A DNA stretch of 23,461 bases from a virus. Positions within the stretch are counted from its first letter, which is position 1, and each line of letters begins with the position of its first letter. The stretch is from the IMG/VR virus record IMGVR_UViG_3300009128_000133, positions 1-23,461 of that record. One strand, written 5' to 3'. Of this stretch, positions 5,664 to 12,624 are shown piece by piece. A model generated the notes under the pieces. It did no database searches, was not told the origin of the DNA, and was given only the letters and a program-made list of their open reading frames with translations. The position numbers and the translations under genes were made by a program.

Positions 5664-7357
5664 TCGCTGACCCCCAAGCCCTCGACGCTCCGGCAATCCT
5701 CCTCCCGTCACAGCGGAGGAAGCGACAGCGCGAGGCTGAAGTCATAGTGCCGCCGGAGCCCCTCCTTGGAGTGCCCGAGGACTTCCTTGAGTACGGCGAG
5801 GAGTACGGCTGGGTCCAGGACAAGATGACGAGTGATTACGGGCCGTTCAGACCCAACAGCCACCAGTTGATCGTCAAGGCGGAGATCGAGAAGGCCCACG
5901 CCGAGGGGCGCCCGGCTCTCATCATCGTCCTCAAGGCGCGCCAATTGGGGATCACGACGTTCGTGTACCAGTATTTCCTGCACCGGGCTCTGAGGCTCGC
6001 CGGCCGGAACTGCCTGCTCGTAGTCCAGGACCAGGTGAACAAGTCGCAGATCCACGATGACAAACTCCGGGAGCAGTTCAAGCACCTCCCCAATGACTTC
6101 GCGGGATCGAGCGAGAGCAACCGGCAGAGGCTCGTGTTGGAGAATGGCAGCCGCTTCGTCGTAGACATCTCAACCGGGATGCAGTTGTCAGCGAAGAAGG
6201 CCGAGAGAGGGCAGGTTGCTTCGGAACGCAAAGGCCGCGGTGGCACGTACCAGATGGTCCACTGCTCGGAGGTCGCGTTCTGGGTCGGTGCCAACAACAC
6301 CCTCAGCGCCATCAACGAGATGAACCATCCGATTCCCGGGAACATCCGCATCCTGGAGAGTACGGCGAATGGCAAGGGCGGGAAGTTCTATGAGACGTGG
6401 GACAACGCCTGCAAGGGGCTCAACGACTACGTTCCCCTGTTCTTCTCGTGGAAGGACGATCCCGGCAGCCGGATGAAGCCTGCGCCGGACTTCGAGCGAA
6501 CGCCATTTGAGAAAGACCTCGCCGCGCGCCACAAGCTGGATGACTGGCAGCTCCAATGGCGTCGGTACAAGATCGCCAACGACAACCTCGGGGATGAGCG
6601 CAAGTTCCGCCAGGAGAATCCCCTGACGCCTGACGAGGCGTTCCTCATCACGGGCAACTGCTGGTTCGATGCCGACAACCTCCAGAAGTACAAGGACGCT
6701 GCGCCCGACCCCTTGTGGAAGGGTGAACTTGTCGACGAGGACCGCCAGGTCAAGCTGCATGAGAAGGCCAGCGGGTTCCTGAGCATCTACAAGATGCCGG
6801 AGAGAGGACGGGCTTACGCGATCGGGGCTGACGTTGGTGAGGGAACCGAGGACGGCGCGTACTCCTGCGCCCAGGTCTGTGACCGAGACACGTTCGAGCA
6901 AGTCGCTACTTGGCACGGCCGCATTGACACCGACCTCTTCGCCTACGAGCTGGTGAAGCTGGGGCTCCTGTACAACACCGCGCTGATCGCGTGTGAGCGC
7001 AACGGACCCGGGCTCTCGACGGTGATCGAGTTGGGCAAGACGACCTATCCCGACGAGAAGATCTACAAGAGCAAGAAGCTGGAAATGCAGAACAACCGGA
7101 TGACGGAAAGCCAAGAACCGGGATGGGCGACGACGCCCTACGGAACTCGGCGAGTGCTGTGTGCCACGGGGAAAGCTATCGTGCGTGACTTCCGCGTGAA
7201 GATCAATGACCGCACGACGTTGGGCGAGATGGAGACGTTCGTTGACGCGGGGGATGGTAAGCCGGCTGCGGCTTCGGGGTGCTACGACGATGCCGTGATG
7301 GCGTATCTGATCATGGCGCAAGTCGCGCGAGAGAGGTTGTTGGATTATGACGAGTGA
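5660..7357 (+). CDS. terL: Terminase large subunit
   Basis: 565 residues. It cuts concatemeric phage DNA and pumps it into the prohead at the portal. The N-terminal ATPase has a Walker A-like block VLKARQLGITT around residues 90-100 and a Walker B-like MVHCSEVAFW around 199-208, ending in the catalytic Glu. A coupling motif candidate follows (ILESTANG). The C-terminal RNase H-like nuclease has AIGADVGEG with Asp at about residue 391, LIACERNGPG, and CYDDAVMAY with Asp 543/544. Length is normal for the family. The ATG at 5660 overlaps the preceding stop; the frame is open further upstream, but inside other genes. No separate small terminase is evident. Confidence 0.95.
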   Translation: MIADPQALDAPAILLPSQRRKRQREAEVIVPPEPLLGVPEDFLEYGEEYGWVQDKMTSDYGPFRPNSHQLIVKAEIEKAHAEGRPALIIVLKARQLGITTFVYQYFLHRALRLAGRNCLLVVQDQVNKSQIHDDKLREQFKHLPNDFAGSSESNRQRLVLENGSRFVVDISTGMQLSAKKAERGQVASERKGRGGTYQMVHCSEVAFWVGANNTLSAINEMNHPIPGNIRILESTANGKGGKFYETWDNACKGLNDYVPLFFSWKDDPGSRMKPAPDFERTPFEKDLAARHKLDDWQLQWRRYKIANDNLGDERKFRQENPLTPDEAFLITGNCWFDADNLQKYKDAAPDPLWKGELVDEDRQVKLHEKASGFLSIYKMPERGRAYAIGADVGEGTEDGAYSCAQVCDRDTFEQVATWHGRIDTDLFAYELVKLGLLYNTALIACERNGPGLSTVIELGKTTYPDEKIYKSKKLEMQNNRMTESQEPGWATTPYGTRRVLCATGKAIVRDFRVKINDRTTLGEMETFVDAGDGKPAAASGCYDDAVMAYLIMAQVARERLLDYDE

Positions 7358-8150
7358 TCCTGACTTCACGGTCGTTCAGTGGGGCCGGTACGATGACGAC
7401 AGCAACGACTGGCCGTACAGGCAGCAGATGAGCTTGCAGAGCTTCTTGTGGTCGTCAAACTTCGCAGGCACAACCATGGAGGTGATTGTCGTTGACTGGG
7501 GGAGCAAGCGGCCAGTTCGAGAAACGCTGGTGCAAGACGCTCCCGAGGACTCCATTCGCTGGATGAAGGTTCCCCGCGAGATTGCTGGCGACGCGCTGCA
7601 CCCACAAGACGAAGCGAAAGCCTGGAACGTCGGTCTGCGCCGGGCCAAAGGAAAGTATGTCATGTGGGTTTGCGGCGACACGCTGATGCTGCCTGAGTGC
7701 TGGTGGGCTCTTGCCAAATGCATCCACGACAACGAGGAGTACGAACCCAGCTACTACCTGCCGAAGCTGTGCTTCCCGCAGGGACTCGTTGACCAACAGC
7801 CTGCCCTGACGACCTTGATGGGCATGGCGAGTGACTGGGTGATGAGGGGGCAGGGAATACAGGGCCACGACATTCGCTGCTTCTTTGGAGGCTCCTCGGG
7901 GTACTGCCTTCGGAAAGACGTGTGGCACGAGATTCGAGGAATCAGCGAGCATGAGTTCGGATACGACAACGACCTCGGCTGTCGCGTGGCGCCTTACTAT
8001 CCGCCGGTCAACGTGGGGAACCATGGCTGTTGGCCGATTCACTTGGACCACGCGATTCGCGACAAACCTGGGCGCGAGCCGTGGAAGCCACCGGCGGAAC
8101 TGGTGGTCAATGACGAGAACTGGGGCTTGCCCCAACTGGAGGTTGAGTGA
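7347..8150 (+). CDS. GT-A fold family 2-like glycosyltransferase
   Basis: 267 residues, overlapping the terminase by 11 bases. The N-terminal half has MEVIVVDWGSK, then AKAWNVGLRRAKGKYVMWVCGDT, the arrangement of family 2 glycosyltransferases in which AxNxGxxxAxGxxxxxxDxD places the nucleotide-sugar and metal site. Here the DxD position reads CGD, so metal binding may be altered. Later, FFGGSSGYCLRKDVW and HEFGYDNDLGCRV fit the acceptor side. It would add a sugar from a nucleotide donor to an unknown acceptor in the cytoplasm. It heads the cassette inserted between terminase and portal. Confidence 0.75.
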   Translation: MTSDPDFTVVQWGRYDDDSNDWPYRQQMSLQSFLWSSNFAGTTMEVIVVDWGSKRPVRETLVQDAPEDSIRWMKVPREIAGDALHPQDEAKAWNVGLRRAKGKYVMWVCGDTLMLPECWWALAKCIHDNEEYEPSYYLPKLCFPQGLVDQQPALTTLMGMASDWVMRGQGIQGHDIRCFFGGSSGYCLRKDVWHEIRGISEHEFGYDNDLGCRVAPYYPPVNVGNHGCWPIHLDHAIRDKPGREPWKPPAELVVNDENWGLPQLEVE

Positions 8151-8713
8151 TGGGATACGCAGGAACAGGAATAGATCCTTGGCTCGAGCGACTTGGGGCG
8201 TCGGAAAAGCAGATTGTGCTGATGGAGGTGGGTGTCTTCCAGGGCGATCTTGCCAAGGAGGTGTTGGCGCGCTTCCCACTTCTGCGCTACGTCGGCATCG
8301 ACCCGTACCGCTACCAGCCGTCCTATGATGCAGACGTCCCGATCAAGGACGACACCAACGATCAATCGCGGCTTGACAATGCACGGGCAATGGCATGCGG
8401 TGTGGTCAGCGAACACATCCACCGCGCAAAGCTCCTTGTCAAGGAGAGCCTGGAAGTGTGTTCGGACTTCTTGCCAAACTCAGCCGATATCATCTTCATC
8501 GACGCCGACCACCGGGAAGAAAGCGTCGTTCAGGACATCCACGCCTGGGCCCCGATTGTGAAGCCGGGCGGAATGTTGACAGGACACGACCTCGGCATCT
8601 GGAAGAGCGTCGACGCAGCGGTAAGCCGATGTGCCGAGTCTGTGTGCAAGGACTGGCCCTTCGAGGCAATGGGAGCCATGTGGGCGTTCACGAAACCAGA
8701 GGAGACAACATGA
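8150..8713 (+). CDS. Class I SAM-dependent methyltransferase (Methyltransf_24-like)
   Basis: 187 residues from ATG 8150; GGAGG at 8138-8142 gives 7-base spacing, so this start is preferred to the GTG three bases earlier. Motif I reads LMEVGVFQGDLAKEV, motif II YVGIDPY, and a later block DIIFIDADH is followed by VKPGGMLTGHDLG. The order and the IDADH block match the Methyltransf_24 group, which methylates small molecules, often sugars or secondary metabolites, rather than DNA. Flanking glycosyltransferase and epimerase genes suggest O-methylation of a sugar. It overlaps the next gene by ATGA. The exact substrate cannot be read from the sequence. Confidence 0.75.
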   Translation: MGYAGTGIDPWLERLGASEKQIVLMEVGVFQGDLAKEVLARFPLLRYVGIDPYRYQPSYDADVPIKDDTNDQSRLDNARAMACGVVSEHIHRAKLLVKESLEVCSDFLPNSADIIFIDADHREESVVQDIHAWAPIVKPGGMLTGHDLGIWKSVDAAVSRCAESVCKDWPFEAMGAMWAFTKPEETT

Positions 8714-10206
8714 GATCCCCCAAAGACATGACCGTCATTCAGATCGACATCACGAACGCCTGTAACCGAACGTGCTCCAACTGCCAGCGGTTCTGCGGCT
8801 ACCACGAAGAGCCGTTCTTCATGGATCTGGACACCTACGTGAAGGCCGTAGACAGCTTGGCCGGGTTCCAACGGCAGGTCGGTATGATCGGGGGCGAACC
8901 GTTCATGCACCCTGACTTCGACGAGATGTGTGCCATCCTGCGGAAGAAGCGGCCCCGTGAACTGTGCGGTCTCTACACCGCAATGCCGCCGGCCTACTGG
9001 CGCAACTTCAACATGGTTCACGATACCTTCGGCCCGCAGAACCTCAACGAGCATTCCCAGGAGATCACGCACCAGCCTCTCCTCGTGAAACACGAAGATC
9101 TCGGGATCGACCGGGAGTTGTCCGAGTGGTACGTCGCTCACTGCTGGGTCCAGATGTGCTGGAGTGCGACGGTGACGCCGTGGGGGGCCTATCTGTGCGA
9201 GATTGCTGCTGCCATGGACATCCTACGCGGCGACCCTCATGGTTGGCCCGTGACAAGCGACTGGTGGTGCATCGACCCGCTATCCGCTGACTTCAGGGAG
9301 CAAGTCAATCGCTTCTGTTACGACTGTGGCGCCTGTATCCCGCTGGAGCTACGGCACGACTACGAGCGGATTACCGATGTGTCCCAGACGTGGGCCGACT
9401 TCCTCGAAGGCAAGCCTCGGCTGAACCTGCTCACGAAGGACGATCTTCAAGATCTGGATAGTTGGCTTCCCGGACGGGCCCGGTACGCAGTCACCTACAA
9501 CATGCTCTCCGACAAGACCAAGGAGCGATATCAGGGGCTTCACAATTCCTGGTCGAAGGGCCGCGGCGAGAAGATTGAGCGTGTGACGGCGTGCGTGGAC
9601 TATGACGACACGTTGGGGAGATCGCTTGACTCGACGAAGGGTGTGTTCGACAACACGATTGTCGTATCGTCGTTTGACGACCGCGCTACCCACGAAGTCT
9701 GCGAAGCCCGGGATGACGTGCAGTTGGTCAAGACAACCCGCTTCCGCGAAGACGGAGCCAAGTTCAACAAGGGGAAGGCTCTCAACGACGCCTTCGAGCA
9801 TCTGAAGCACCGGCAGTGGGTCTGTGTCATGGATGCCGACATTGTTGCCCCGCCAAACGTCGGGGAAGCCGTAAAGCAACTGAAGACCATGAATCGCTCT
9901 GCTCTCTACGTTGCCGCGCGGCGCCGTCACCCAAGCGGAATGCGCTGGGATTGGGATGCCCAAGAACACCTCGGCAAGTCCGCACCGGGACCTTGGCCGC
10001 CGGGATTCTTCTCGGTCTTCCACTGGCACGCCATCAAGTGGAACCCGGTCTACCCGGAGAACTGGCCGGCCGCCAACGGATCGGACTCGGAGTTCAGCCA
10101 ACGCTTCAGCACCAACAAGATGCAGTGGGGCGTCATCCCCATGGAGTGCCAACACCTCGTGCCCGGTGAAGTCAACTGGAAGGGGAGAGTGAGCGAGCGT
10201 GTTTGA
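8710..10206 (+). CDS. Radical SAM/SPASM-like - glycosyltransferase fusion protein
   Basis: 498 residues in two parts. The N-terminal part has the radical SAM cluster motif CNRTCSNC (Cys 18, 22, 25), then MIGGEPFMHPDF (the GGE SAM-contact motif), and later CWSATVTPWGAYLCE plus CYDCGAC, which resemble the auxiliary-cluster (SPASM/twitch) cysteines. The C-terminal part, from about residue 295, has TACVDYDDTL, NTIVVSSFDD, FNKGKALNDAFEHLK and WVCVMDADIVAPPN, the donor-site pattern of a family 2 glycosyltransferase with a DxD. The radical SAM half could modify a peptide or a sugar. The ATG overlaps the preceding stop. Co-location with sugar genes points to glycan chemistry. No frameshift is needed: it is one continuous frame. 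Confidence 0.75.
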   Translation: MRSPKDMTVIQIDITNACNRTCSNCQRFCGYHEEPFFMDLDTYVKAVDSLAGFQRQVGMIGGEPFMHPDFDEMCAILRKKRPRELCGLYTAMPPAYWRNFNMVHDTFGPQNLNEHSQEITHQPLLVKHEDLGIDRELSEWYVAHCWVQMCWSATVTPWGAYLCEIAAAMDILRGDPHGWPVTSDWWCIDPLSADFREQVNRFCYDCGACIPLELRHDYERITDVSQTWADFLEGKPRLNLLTKDDLQDLDSWLPGRARYAVTYNMLSDKTKERYQGLHNSWSKGRGEKIERVTACVDYDDTLGRSLDSTKGVFDNTIVVSSFDDRATHEVCEARDDVQLVKTTRFREDGAKFNKGKALNDAFEHLKHRQWVCVMDADIVAPPNVGEAVKQLKTMNRSALYVAARRRHPSGMRWDWDAQEHLGKSAPGPWPPGFFSVFHWHAIKWNPVYPENWPAANGSDSEFSQRFSTNKMQWGVIPMECQHLVPGEVNWKGRVSERV

Positions 10207-11140
10207 CCTTGCAGGCAAGACCGTCGTTGTGACCGGGGCTGCTGGATTCATCGGTTCGGCGTTTGCGAAGAGGGCGTTGGCTGAAGGGGCGACAGTGTAC
10301 GCCGTCGACTGCCGCTTCATCACACCCGAGGTGATCCCAGTAGACACCAACCTTGTGCGCCGTAAGTGCCGCGTGGAGGACGGGGGGTGCGGCGAAACCA
10401 TCCTCGGTGCTGACTACGTGTTCCATGCGGCCGTGGTCAACATGACGATCGCGCAGAACAACGTGCCAGATAGCTTTGACACGAACGTCGCTGGCACAGT
10501 TAGCGTCCTCAGCGCAGCCCGAGAAGGCAACGTCAAGCGCGTTGTCTATCCTGGATCGGTCTCGATCTACAGGCCCAGCCCAGACCCTCTCACCGAAGAT
10601 TCGCCGAAGAAGTGCGCCACCAACTACGCGGCAAGCAAACTCGCGGCCGAAGCCTACTGTGAGGCGTTCGGAGAGATGATGGAAGACGACAGCATTGTCC
10701 GCCTGCGCTACTCAAATGTGTACGGACCAGGGCAAGACCCGAAGCGCGCGGGAGCCGGTGTCGTTGCTCGATTCTTCGACCTGGCGCGGAATGGCGATCC
10801 TCCCGAGGTCTGTGGCAACGGCAGCCAATCTCGTGACTTTACGTACATCGACGACGTGGTGGACGCGACGCTGTTGGCCATGACCGCGGACCTCCCGAAC
10901 GAGAACCCCGTCTACAACGTGGCGACGTGCTGCCCGACGAAGATCTGGGATCTGGCAGAGATGATCGCTGAGATGTACGACCTCCACCCCGCCAAGATCG
11001 GAATGCGCGACATCGACACTTTCCACAAGCGCACTGTGAGCGCAGAGAAGATCTGGCGGGAGCTGGACTGGCAGCCGAAGGTGGATATCCGGGAGGGGCT
11101 TCAGCGGACGAAGGAGTGGTTTGAGCGTGGATGTGCTTGA
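10199..11140 (+). CDS. NAD-dependent nucleotide-sugar epimerase/dehydratase (extended SDR)
   Basis: 313 residues starting at GTG, overlapping the fusion gene by 8 bases with GGGGAGAG upstream. It has the Rossmann motif VVTGAAGFIGS, VFHAAVVN, the conserved NVAGT, a serine in YPGSVSIY, the catalytic YAASK tetrad element, RYSNVYGPGQ and RDFTYIDDVVDA. These are the full set of blocks of the GalE/dTDP-glucose dehydratase-like extended SDR family, which act on NDP-sugars in the cytoplasm. Which sugar is made (epimer, keto or deoxy form) cannot be read from motifs. In this cassette it probably supplies the donor for the adjacent glycosyltransferases. Confidence 0.9.
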   Translation: MFDLAGKTVVVTGAAGFIGSAFAKRALAEGATVYAVDCRFITPEVIPVDTNLVRRKCRVEDGGCGETILGADYVFHAAVVNMTIAQNNVPDSFDTNVAGTVSVLSAAREGNVKRVVYPGSVSIYRPSPDPLTEDSPKKCATNYAASKLAAEAYCEAFGEMMEDDSIVRLRYSNVYGPGQDPKRAGAGVVARFFDLARNGDPPEVCGNGSQSRDFTYIDDVVDATLLAMTADLPNENPVYNVATCCPTKIWDLAEMIAEMYDLHPAKIGMRDIDTFHKRTVSAEKIWRELDWQPKVDIREGLQRTKEWFERGCA

Positions 11141-11393
11141 GACTGAGACGGAATGGTATCTTCCGCCCGAGCATGAAACTCATGTCAAGTGGTGGCAGCC
11201 GTTTGCTCCCTGGTGTTGCGGCAGGCAAACCACTCCGTTTACAACGAACTGGTCGGTATGCCGAAGATGCAGAAGTCTCAAAGCATATGGGCACATCGCA
11301 GCGCACACCGTGAATGAGTTCTTCGCCGACTCATTGGTCGGTTGGCCGCGAATGACCGTCGAGGAGTACCGCGACTATGTGGACTGCCAGTGA
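11127..11393 (+). CDS. Hypothetical cysteine-containing protein
   Basis: 88 residues if begun at GTG 11127 (AAGGAG at 11111-11116); TTG 11121 is an alternative. The protein has KWWQPFAPWCCGRQTTPF and then CRRCRSLKAYGH, so CC and CxxC could hold a zinc ion. The C-terminal part (FFADSLVGWPRMTVEEYRDYV) looks helical and acidic. I do not recognise a family. It overlaps the epimerase at its start and the following gene at its end, so it is translated in the same cluster. Confidence 0.55.
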   Translation: MDVLETETEWYLPPEHETHVKWWQPFAPWCCGRQTTPFTTNWSVCRRCRSLKAYGHIAAHTVNEFFADSLVGWPRMTVEEYRDYVDCQ

Positions 11394-11991
11394 CCCAACA
11401 GACGAAGAGTGCCGCTGGCTCATCTCGATCGACGACGGGGATCCATTCCGCTGCTTCCTCGTCTCCGCCGGCGTGGAGTACCCGCGAATGGTTGGTGGCC
11501 TCTTCCGACAGGGCCGCTCCGTGCTGTTGGGCGCCGAACTCGACGAGACCCTTCCGGGGAAGCTCGGCATGTACCGGGTGCTCGATTGGTTCACCTCCCC
11601 CAGTACCGCGCGGATTGGCAGCGAAACAGCTACGTGGGCCAGGCGTCTTCGTCGAGGGGCGTCTCCCTGGGAGCAGGTGAGTATCTGCGCGCCCTACGAG
11701 CCACGCAACGAGCGTCGAGAGCTCATAGCCGCCAACCCGCTCTTCCTGTGCCGTAACTGGCGCCACGAATGGTCTGAGCACGACTTCTGCCTGGAGGTCG
11801 TCAAGGACCGCTACAACCTGCCCCCGTATGACGAGGGGATGCTCCGCTACGAGTCCGAATTGCCGTCAGCGAGGGCTGCCCTGGGACGTGCCATGTGTGA
11901 CCTTGACGAAGCCTTCGCGCACTACACGAGGATGTCTCGGCCGAAGCCCCCACCCGTGCCCGAGCAGGATGCCGGGATTGCAGGATATTGA
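11377..11991 (+). CDS. Hypothetical protein
   Basis: 204 residues from the ATG at 11377, 17 bases inside the previous gene, with GAGGAG at 11361-11366. The composition is ordinary and soluble, with scattered tryptophans and cysteines and a Pro-rich tail (RPKPPPVPEQD). There is no transmembrane segment and no motif I can assign. It closes the cluster between the terminase and the head genes. Its TGA shares its last base with the strong ribosome-binding site of the next gene. Function unknown. Confidence 0.6.
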   Translation: MWTASDPTDEECRWLISIDDGDPFRCFLVSAGVEYPRMVGGLFRQGRSVLLGAELDETLPGKLGMYRVLDWFTSPSTARIGSETATWARRLRRGASPWEQVSICAPYEPRNERRELIAANPLFLCRNWRHEWSEHDFCLEVVKDRYNLPPYDEGMLRYESELPSARAALGRAMCDLDEAFAHYTRMSRPKPPPVPEQDAGIAGY

Positions 11992-12001
11992 AAGGAGGTG
12001 A
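11991..12001 (+). promoter_or_regulatory. Near-perfect Shine-Dalgarno site
   Basis: The 11 bases AAAGGAGGTGA complement the 3' end of bacterial 16S rRNA almost completely. They sit directly after the previous stop and three bases before the GTG at 12005. Spacing from the GGAGG core to the start is normal. This is the strongest ribosome site in the window, which suggests high expression of the small downstream protein. Confidence 0.8.
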
Positions 12002-12004
12002 ATC

Positions 12005-12265
12005 GTGGAAGAGAAAACCCTGGGTGTGACCAACATGGAGGAACTGGAAGAGAAAGTCTCTGACGTTCAAGTCCATGGAGACCCCGGAGCATGGGTCTGT
12101 GTCTGCAAGGCAAGTTCTGAGTCACAGGGATGGATGAAGAGCACTAAGGTCATGGAGATCGCGCCTTATGGCTGCCTTGTGCAGGTCAGTACGCATCAAG
12201 GCGAGCAGGTTGCGGAAGCCCTGACGTTCGTGCCAGGAGCCACCCTGGAGCAGTTCCAGCGGTAG
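12005..12265 (+). CDS. Hypothetical small protein with strong ribosome-binding site
   Basis: 86 residues from GTG 12005. The N-terminal section is acidic (MEELEEKVSDV), followed by a core WVCVCKASSESQGWMKSTK and a C-terminal section GCLVQVSTHQGEQVAEAL that reads like alternating beta strands. There are no membrane or zinc features. I cannot name the family. The gene sits just before a terminator, and its ribosome site is near-perfect, so a highly expressed small virion or regulatory protein is plausible but unproven. Confidence 0.65.
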   Translation: MEEKTLGVTNMEELEEKVSDVQVHGDPGAWVCVCKASSESQGWMKSTKVMEIAPYGCLVQVSTHQGEQVAEALTFVPGATLEQFQR

Positions 12266-12284
12266 CCGCAGTGCCACCCCAAAG

Positions 12285-12325
12285 CGCCCCTCGGTTGCCT
12301 GGACGGACCCGAGGGGCGTTTGCCA
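12285..12325 (+). terminator. Rho-independent terminator
   Basis: Ten-base inverted repeat: CGCCCCTCGG at 12285-12294 pairs with CCGAGGGGCG at 12309-12318 around a 14-base loop, followed by TTT and a mixed tail (TTTGCCATTT). The stem is G+C rich and lies 20 bases after the previous stop. The T tract is short, so termination may be partial. It separates the terminase/glycan cluster from the head genes. Confidence 0.7.
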
Positions 12326-12348
12326 TTTCTCAGGCCCTGTGTTAGTAT
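12320..12348 (+). promoter_or_regulatory. Likely sigma70-type promoter for the head operon
   Basis: TTGCCA at 12320-12325 matches the -35 consensus in five of six positions. A 17-base spacer leads to TAGTAT at 12343-12348, matching the -10 consensus in four of six. It directly follows the terminator stem and lies 22 bases before the ATG of the first head-operon gene, a sensible place for a new transcript. Predicted by eye only. Confidence 0.5.
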
Positions 12349-12369
12349 ACCGACCAGAGGAGACCCCCG

Positions 12370-12624
12370 ATGGAGACCCTGATAACAGAGCTTCCGATTA
12401 CCGCGCAGGTCGCCGGTAACGCCGCTGAGGCGGCAAGCCAGCTATGCAACATCCTAACGAATGGCGACCTGGAACTCACGGCAGAGCAAGCCATTCTGAT
12501 CGCTGACCGGATGCAGCAATGCGGGAACATGGCAGCTCACCTCGAACTGATCGTTGCCCGAGCCGAGAACGGCATGGAGTTCCACCCGAATGTCACGCCT
12601 CCGCCTGACCAGCCGCCAACGTAA
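12370..12624 (+). CDS. Hypothetical small protein, first gene of head operon
   Basis: 84 residues from ATG 12370, preceded by the leader CCAGAGGAGACCCCC whose AGAGGAGA is the ribosome site. The sequence is mainly helical (AAEAASQLCNILTNGDLEL, EQAILIADRMQQC) with a Pro-rich tail. No motif is recognisable. It overlaps the portal start by 35 bases. Role unknown; small helical proteins next to portals can be chaperones or terminase partners, but nothing here shows it. The same 15-base leader recurs before the glycosyltransferase gene at 17827. Confidence 0.6.
   Translation: METLITELPITAQVAGNAAEAASQLCNILTNGDLELTAEQAILIADRMQQCGNMAAHLELIVARAENGMEFHPNVTPPPDQPPT

Noticed and set aside
6188-7369. 393-codon open frame on the minus strand
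   Set aside because: It is antisense to the well-supported terminase gene, and its translation lacks any family motif. High G+C and codon bias on the + strand create such frames. The same applies to the 428-codon minus frame at 12995-14281 over the portal gene.
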